A DNA stretch of 64,000 bases from NCBI RefSeq assembly GCF_036711975.1, contig NC_091975.1:12278501-12342500 (forward strand), given 5' to 3'. The position numbers were made by a program, and so were the translations under genes. This DNA is from Onthophagus taurus. Lineage: Eukaryota; Arthropoda; Insecta; Coleoptera; Scarabaeidae. Shown here in pieces: positions 59,187 through 64,000 of this stretch (positions are counted from its first letter, which is position 1; each line of letters begins with the position of its first letter). A model generated the notes under the pieces. It was not told the origin of the DNA. It did no database searches and saw only the letters and a program-made list of their open reading frames with translations.

Positions 59187-59203
59187 TGGTCCTTCGAGCC
59201 GGA
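59187..59203 (+). promoter_or_regulatory. Primer-binding site, tRNA-Tyr type
   Basis: TGGTCCTTCGAGCCGGA is complementary to the 3' end of animal tRNA-Tyr, including its CCA tail, over 17 bases. It lies two bases after the LTR end, as expected. The following 59204-59406 is the untranslated leader, GC-richer than the flanks. Confidence 0.8.
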
Positions 59204-59406
59204 TTGTCGGTATTACCGGATTGTCGGTATTTTCTCTTTTCCCCGGTTATCGGACACATCTTCGCCAGCGTGCGTTGTTGGGCCCTTCGTTGCCGCGCTT
59301 TAATTCCCGGTACCTTGGGGTGATCCGGACGCACGACGCTGTTTCCGAGATTCCTTTTCCCTTAATTTATATTTAATTTCGTTTATTTTGAATTTATTTA
59401 TTCACC

Positions 59407-62400
59407 ATGACAACGACAACTGATAAATTACAAAAGGCCGTTTTAAAAAGGACTAGTTTGCTTAATAGATTAAATGAAACTCTTACCTACGGCCAAAACT
59501 TGATCTCGGAAGAAGATAAATGTATCTTTTCTGCACGGGCAGACCGCGTTGATACTGTTTATGATCAATTTCAAGACATTCACAACCAGATCATGGGTTT
59601 TATCTCAGATGGTGACTTCCCACAACATGATGAGGTAAGGAAAGAAGTTGATAAAGCTTATTTTACCATCAAATCGATCCTTATAAAAAATAAATCGTCA
59701 CCTGCACCTATTCCTATTCCGCAATCATGTCCAAAACTAAACAAAATCATAATTCCTGTTTTTGACGGCAATTACAAAAATTGGCCGACCTTTTTCGATT
59801 TATTTAATACAATGATTAATGACAATGATTCATTATCAGCCGTAGCCAAATATCAATATCTTCTCACTTCACTGTCCGGAGAAGCGTTAAATTTAATAAA
59901 AGGTCTTCCTGTGACCAATGACAACTATATAATTGCCTATAACTCGTTAAAGGGGAGGTACCAGAATAAACGTCATCTTGCTACTTTATATTTTAACGAG
60001 ATCGTTGCTCTGAAACCAATACAAGAAGAGTCATCGAAATCTTTTAGGTTTTTAATAGATACCTTCAAAGAAAATATAGACGGTTTTCGGATGCTTAATT
60101 TTCCCGTTGATCAATGGGACTTTCTTTTGTTTAATATTCTTCTTCAGAAGTTAAACATTTCTACAAAAACCAAGTTTGAATCCGAACATACCACCTTTGA
60201 AATTCCAATGTACCTTCAATTAATTAATTTCCTAGAAAACCAAGCAAAGGCTTTCGATTCAGTGTTACTCACATCTGATAAACTTTCCATGAACAAAAAC
60301 AAACCTTTTCAAAATTATCGTGGCAAAACATCGGTTAACCTCAAAACTGAAGATGTAAAACTATCTTTTAAATGCATATTATGCCCAGAATCACATTCAA
60401 TATATCGTTGTTCTAAGTTTCTTGCAAAATCAGCTTCAGAAAGATTATCCATAGCAAGAGATCACAATCTCTGTCGCAACTGCTTAAACAAAAATCACAA
60501 TACAAGTTCTTGTACATCCAATTATCGCTGTCATTCCTGCGATCAACGTCATCACACATTGCTACATTTTGAAACTAAGAAGCAACCAACTATGCATGTA
60601 GGGACGACTGCATGTAATAATGGCAACGTATCCATAGAAGGCGCTAATCATCAGGTCATTTTACCTATCGCGTTCGTACAGATTCGTGATCATTTTGGTC
60701 GACTTCATTTGGCAAGAGCTTTATTAGACTCCGGGAGCATGTCTAATTTTATTACCACCAAACTATCGCAAAGACTTCGGTTGCCACGTAAAAGTCATTC
60801 ATTGGAGATTCATGGATTGAACTCTATGACATCAATTTGTAATAAGGGCATCGTTAATTGCAAGATTCAATCTTGTCAATCCCAAAATTTCTCTTGTGAT
60901 CTGAAAGCCATTGTTACTCCGTCTATTTGTTCTGCTCAACCTTCATTATCACGTATCATTAATTCTTACGATCATCTTAAATGTTTGGATTTTCATCCTG
61001 AACATAATACCTCAGTCAAAGATGTTGATCTACTATTGGGAGCAGAATTAGTTCCTCAAATTTTTACTGGTGGTCGTGTCTGCGGTGGTCAGAACGATCC
61101 TATTGCTTTACATTCCGTCTTTGGATGGATATTAATGGGAAAATCTCAATTATCGACATCGACTTCATTATCAACTTGCGTTTCTACGACTGATGATTCT
61201 ATTGATTCAGTAATTCAACGTTTTTGGGAATTGGAATCAATTTCTGAAAATAAAACAATGTCTTTAGAAGAAGAACAATGTGAAGATCACTACAAGAATA
61301 CTTATCGACGAGACGTATCCGGAAGATTCATCGTATCTTTACCCTTCAAGAAGGATGAATCTGTTCTGGGAAATTCATACAACATCGCCTTAAAAAGATT
61401 TACTTTATTGGAAAATCGCCTACTGAAAAATGTGTCGTTACATAAAAAATACGTTGATTTCATGAGAGATTATCTTGAGACTAATCATATGTCCCTCATT
61501 CCTTCTCCAGATATTACGTCTATTAAATATTATATTCCTCATCATTGCATAATTCGTGATGATAATCAATTGTCAAAATTTAGAGTAGTCTTTGATGCCT
61601 CTGCGTTATCATCTAATGGCAAATCGTTAAATGATGTTCTGTTGATTGGTCCAAAATTGCAACAGAGTATCGTTAATATTTTAATCAATTTCCGATTTTT
61701 TAAATACGCATTCACTTGTGATATTCAGCAGATGTACCGGCAGATTTTAATCTCCCCTTCAGATCGAACATTTCAAAACATTTTATGGCGTTTTTCCCCT
61801 GAAGAACCGGTACAGTCATATCAATTAAACACGGTTACTTATGGCGTTTCTTCAGCACCGTTCTTAGCTCTCAGAACAATTCTTGAATTGGCTAATGTGT
61901 ACTCAAATGACTATCCTAAAGCTTCCCATGTACTGAAACACAACGTTTACGTTGATGACATTGTCACTGGAGCTTCCACTATTAATGAGACACTTACGCT
62001 ACAACAAGAATTAATAAACCTTCTCAACAAAGGCGGGTTTAAATTAAGAAAATGGGCCAGTAATAACCTTGATGTTCTAACTGCGGTTTCCGAATCCGAT
62101 TTACAACGACCCATCTCCATGGACTATGATGAAACATGTTCCGTTAAGGTCCTCGGTCTTCAGTGGGATCCTTGCTCCGATCAGTTTTCCTTTTCATATA
62201 CATCCCATGAATCACCTTGCAATAAGAGAACCATCTTATCAGACATTGCTAGGATTTTTGATCCGCTCGGATTTCTAACACCATGCACATTTAAAGCCAA
62301 GCATTTCATTCAACAATTATGGTCCCTTCATCTCGATTGGGATGAATCGCCCCCGTCAAGCATCCATTCCGAATGGAAAACCTTTAAACATAATCTTAGT

Positions 62401-64000
62401 TTATTATCCGATATTCATTTACCTCGTTTGATCATTCCTGATCAACCCGAACACATCCAACTTCACCTTTTCTGTGATGCATCGCAAACGGGTTACTGCG
62501 CTGTCGCATACCTTAGATGTTCCACATCCAATCTCATAACGACTTCGTTCGTTTGCGCCAAATCACGTGTGGCCCCTTTAAAGACGATTTCAGTCCCTCG
62601 ACTGGAACTTTGTGGAGCCACCTTGTTGGCCGATTTATTTTCATCAATCACCAACACACTGTCGAATTTACCTGTCGATTTAGTCGTTGCGTGGACCGAT
62701 TCACAAGTGGTACTTCACTGGCTTCATTCAGCTCCGTGTAGATGGAAAATCTTCGTAGCCAACAGAGTCTCTCATATACAAAACGCATTACCTCCCTCAT
62801 CGTGGCGTTATGTGCCTTCTCATGATAATCCAGCCGATTGTGGTTCCCGTGGTTTATGTCCAAGTCAATTGTCATCTTTTAATCTTTGGTGGAATGGTCC
62901 ATCATGGTTGAAAGAAGATTCCGATCAGTGGCCAGTTAACCCCATTTTCAAATATGAAAATAATGAAGCAATTGCTAAAGAGAGCAAACCTATTTTAGTA
63001 AATTGTGGGGAAAATCAAACACATTTTCTGGATCACTTACTTACTAAATTTTCTTCCTTATCAAAAATCCAAAGAATTATTTCGTACATAAGACGGTTTA
63101 TTCTACTTTCTAAGAAAAACCGCAACGTTAATTTATTCTCATCATTTTCACAATTTGAACTGCAAGATTCACTTCATGTTCTCATAAAACATGTTCAAAA
63201 TCAACATTTTTCGTGTGTCTTCAATGCTCTTATCAAAAACCAGTTGGTAACAAAACCCTTTCGTAAACTCACACCCTTCATCGATCGTGACGGGTTGCTC
63301 AGGGTGGGTGGACGATTAAGACATTCGGATATACCATACGAACATAAACATCCTTTATTACTGCCGTGTGATTCAAGACTAAGTGAATTAATAATCGAAA
63401 CAATTCATCGTGAATATTTACATCCTGGTCAACGCACCCTTCATGGATTATTGGCTCAACGGTATTGGATCCTGTCTCCGCGAAGAGCAATCCATCGCGT
63501 GTTATTTAAATGCATCAGATGTTTCCGGATGAATCCACGGCCACAAGTTCCATTGATGGCCGGCCTACCAAAGTACAGAATATCAGAAGTGAAGGCATTC
63601 TCAGCAGCAGGAGTCGATTTTGCAGGTCCCATACGCACTACCATGAACCGATCACGGGGATCTCGTTCTGTAAAATCGTATCTGTGTATTTTTCTTTGTA
63701 TGTCTACTAAAGCTGTTCATCTGGAGTTGGTTACAGATCTTACGACTGATGCTTTCATCGCGGCTCTCCGAAGATTCCTCTCTAGAAGAGGGAATTGCAT
63801 CAATTTGTATAGTGACCAAGGAACTAATTTTATTGGAGCGAACAACAAGTTAAAAGAGATTGCCGAAGCTACTGGTTCGACTTTCGGCATTCAGTGGCAT
63901 TTCCACCCTCCAGGAGCACCTCACTTTAACGGATTGGTTGAAGCTGGGGTCAAATCTGTGAAGAGTCATTTATTAAGAGTAATTGGAGAACAAATACTTA
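59407..64000 (+). CDS. BEL/Pao Gag-Pol polyprotein (partial, open at the 3' end)
   Basis: A single frame of more than 1530 codons with no stop that I could find, starting at ATG 59407 in 'ttcaccatgac'. Gag occupies about the first 400 residues and ends in cysteine/histidine knuckles (C323-C326 and CRNC near 357-360). Protease motif DSGS is at 441-444. Reverse transcriptase catalytic residues are Asp772 (TCDIQQMY) and YVDD at 848-851. RNase H residues include Asp1024 (FCDAS) and Asp1098 (AWTDSQ). Integrase has the zinc residues H1334, H1339, C1369, C1372 and the acidic triad D1404, D1470, E1512. All key residues are present. The remaining integrase C-terminus lies past the window. It drives copying of the element through an RNA intermediate in cytoplasmic particles. 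There is no evidence in the window for an envelope gene. Confidence 0.95.
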   Translation, partial: MTTTTDKLQKAVLKRTSLLNRLNETLTYGQNLISEEDKCIFSARADRVDTVYDQFQDIHNQIMGFISDGDFPQHDEVRKEVDKAYFTIKSILIKNKSSPAPIPIPQSCPKLNKIIIPVFDGNYKNWPTFFDLFNTMINDNDSLSAVAKYQYLLTSLSGEALNLIKGLPVTNDNYIIAYNSLKGRYQNKRHLATLYFNEIVALKPIQEESSKSFRFLIDTFKENIDGFRMLNFPVDQWDFLLFNILLQKLNISTKTKFESEHTTFEIPMYLQLINFLENQAKAFDSVLLTSDKLSMNKNKPFQNYRGKTSVNLKTEDVKLSFKCILCPESHSIYRCSKFLAKSASERLSIARDHNLCRNCLNKNHNTSSCTSNYRCHSCDQRHHTLLHFETKKQPTMHVGTTACNNGNVSIEGANHQVILPIAFVQIRDHFGRLHLARALLDSGSMSNFITTKLSQRLRLPRKSHSLEIHGLNSMTSICNKGIVNCKIQSCQSQNFSCDLKAIVTPSICSAQPSLSRIINSYDHLKCLDFHPEHNTSVKDVDLLLGAELVPQIFTGGRVCGGQNDPIALHSVFGWILMGKSQLSTSTSLSTCVSTTDDSIDSVIQRFWELESISENKTMSLEEEQCEDHYKNTYRRDVSGRFIVSLPFKKDESVLGNSYNIALKRFTLLENRLLKNVSLHKKYVDFMRDYLETNHMSLIPSPDITSIKYYIPHHCIIRDDNQLSKFRVVFDASALSSNGKSLNDVLLIGPKLQQSIVNILINFRFFKYAFTCDIQQMYRQILISPSDRTFQNILWRFSPEEPVQSYQLNTVTYGVSSAPFLALRTILELANVYSNDYPKASHVLKHNVYVDDIVTGASTINETLTLQQELINLLNKGGFKLRKWASNNLDVLTAVSESDLQRPISMDYDETCSVKVLGLQWDPCSDQFSFSYTSHESPCNKRTILSDIARIFDPLGFLTPCTFKAKHFIQQLWSLHLDWDESPPSSIHSEWKTFKHNLSLLSDIHLPRLIIPDQPEHIQLHLFCDASQTGYCAVAYLRCSTSNLITTSFVCAKSRVAPLKTISVPRLELCGATLLADLFSSITNTLSNLPVDLVVAWTDSQVVLHWLHSAPCRWKIFVANRVSHIQNALPPSSWRYVPSHDNPADCGSRGLCPSQLSSFNLWWNGPSWLKEDSDQWPVNPIFKYENNEAIAKESKPILVNCGENQTHFLDHLLTKFSSLSKIQRIISYIRRFILLSKKNRNVNLFSSFSQFELQDSLHVLIKHVQNQHFSCVFNALIKNQLVTKPFRKLTPFIDRDGLLRVGGRLRHSDIPYEHKHPLLLPCDSRLSELIIETIHREYLHPGQRTLHGLLAQRYWILSPRRAIHRVLFKCIRCFRMNPRPQVPLMAGLPKYRISEVKAFSAAGVDFAGPIRTTMNRSRGSRSVKSYLCIFLCMSTKAVHLELVTDLTTDAFIAALRRFLSRRGNCINLYSDQGTNFIGANNKLKEIAEATGSTFGIQWHFHPPGAPHFNGLVEAGVKSVKSHLLRVIGEQIL

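Larger units (their letters stand above)
58956..64000 (+). mobile_element. BEL/Pao LTR retrotransposon (5' part; truncated by window end)
   Basis: The order is 5' LTR, tRNA-Tyr-type primer site, a leader of about 200 bp, then one open gag-pol frame continuing to the window edge. Domain order (gag, protease, reverse transcriptase, RNase H, integrase) and a single fused frame are typical of BEL/Pao. It sits inside the 30-bp minisatellite. The presumed 5-bp target copy is CTAAG at 58951-58955. The intact frame suggests a young, possibly active copy; the 3' LTR is outside the window. Confidence 0.95.

Noticed and set aside
62517..63710. Short frames on both strands within the retrotransposon
   Set aside because: They are shadows of the long gag-pol frame that contains the RNase H and integrase motifs.

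Overview
The window is from an AT-rich insect nuclear genome, probably a beetle. The evidence is short introns with GT/AG ends, an insect-style CRAL-TRIO gene, a NEDD8-activating enzyme gene (UBA3), mariner-type MITEs and a BEL/Pao LTR retrotransposon primed by tRNA-Tyr. Most of the 64 kb is tandem repeat; host genes are small islands between arrays. The order-level call is an inference.

Layout. 1-8735: satellite A (about 177 bp unit), broken by two MITE-like insertions and one unique stretch. 8860-9352 (-): a four-exon gene model for a small secreted peptide. 9577-15555: satellite B (172 bp), forward. 15759-21921 (+): a six-exon CRAL-TRIO lipid-transfer gene whose third intron (5.05 kb) is almost wholly satellite C (365 bp dimer) and is bounded by a 10-bp direct repeat. 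22101-24270: satellite B again, inverted. 24280-33335: blocks of satellites A and D (147 bp) around a 5'-truncated copy of UBA3 interrupted by a 1.19-kb TA-flanked MITE. 33466-34848 (-): intact two-exon UBA3. 35440-39160: satellite A in reverse orientation, lying between two copies of the UBA3 5' flank. 39701-39895 and 51629-51751: probable 5' exons of a gene that runs off the window to the right. Its first intron would hold diverged satellite B (B') and a 6.2-kb foldback-like transposon. 52266-58950: MITE clusters and a 30-bp minisatellite, arranged as a 3.7-kb tandem duplication. 58956-64000: 5' LTR, primer-binding site and an open gag-pol frame of a BEL/Pao element, cut by the window edge.

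The most notable object is the foldback-like element at 41009-47202. It has a perfect 9-bp target-site duplication, long inverted termini built of 16 and 10 copies of an exact 172-bp unit, and a spliceable 190-residue gene with SGNH/GDSL-hydrolase blocks but no transposase that I can recognise. The second is the satellite-filled intron of the CRAL-TRIO gene, which looks like a candidate for intron birth by insertion into an exon.

The genes do not form a pathway. UBA3 supplies activated NEDD8 for cullin neddylation, and the CRAL-TRIO protein is a soluble lipid carrier. All positions and splice models come from reading the sequence by eye, without alignment or database searches.
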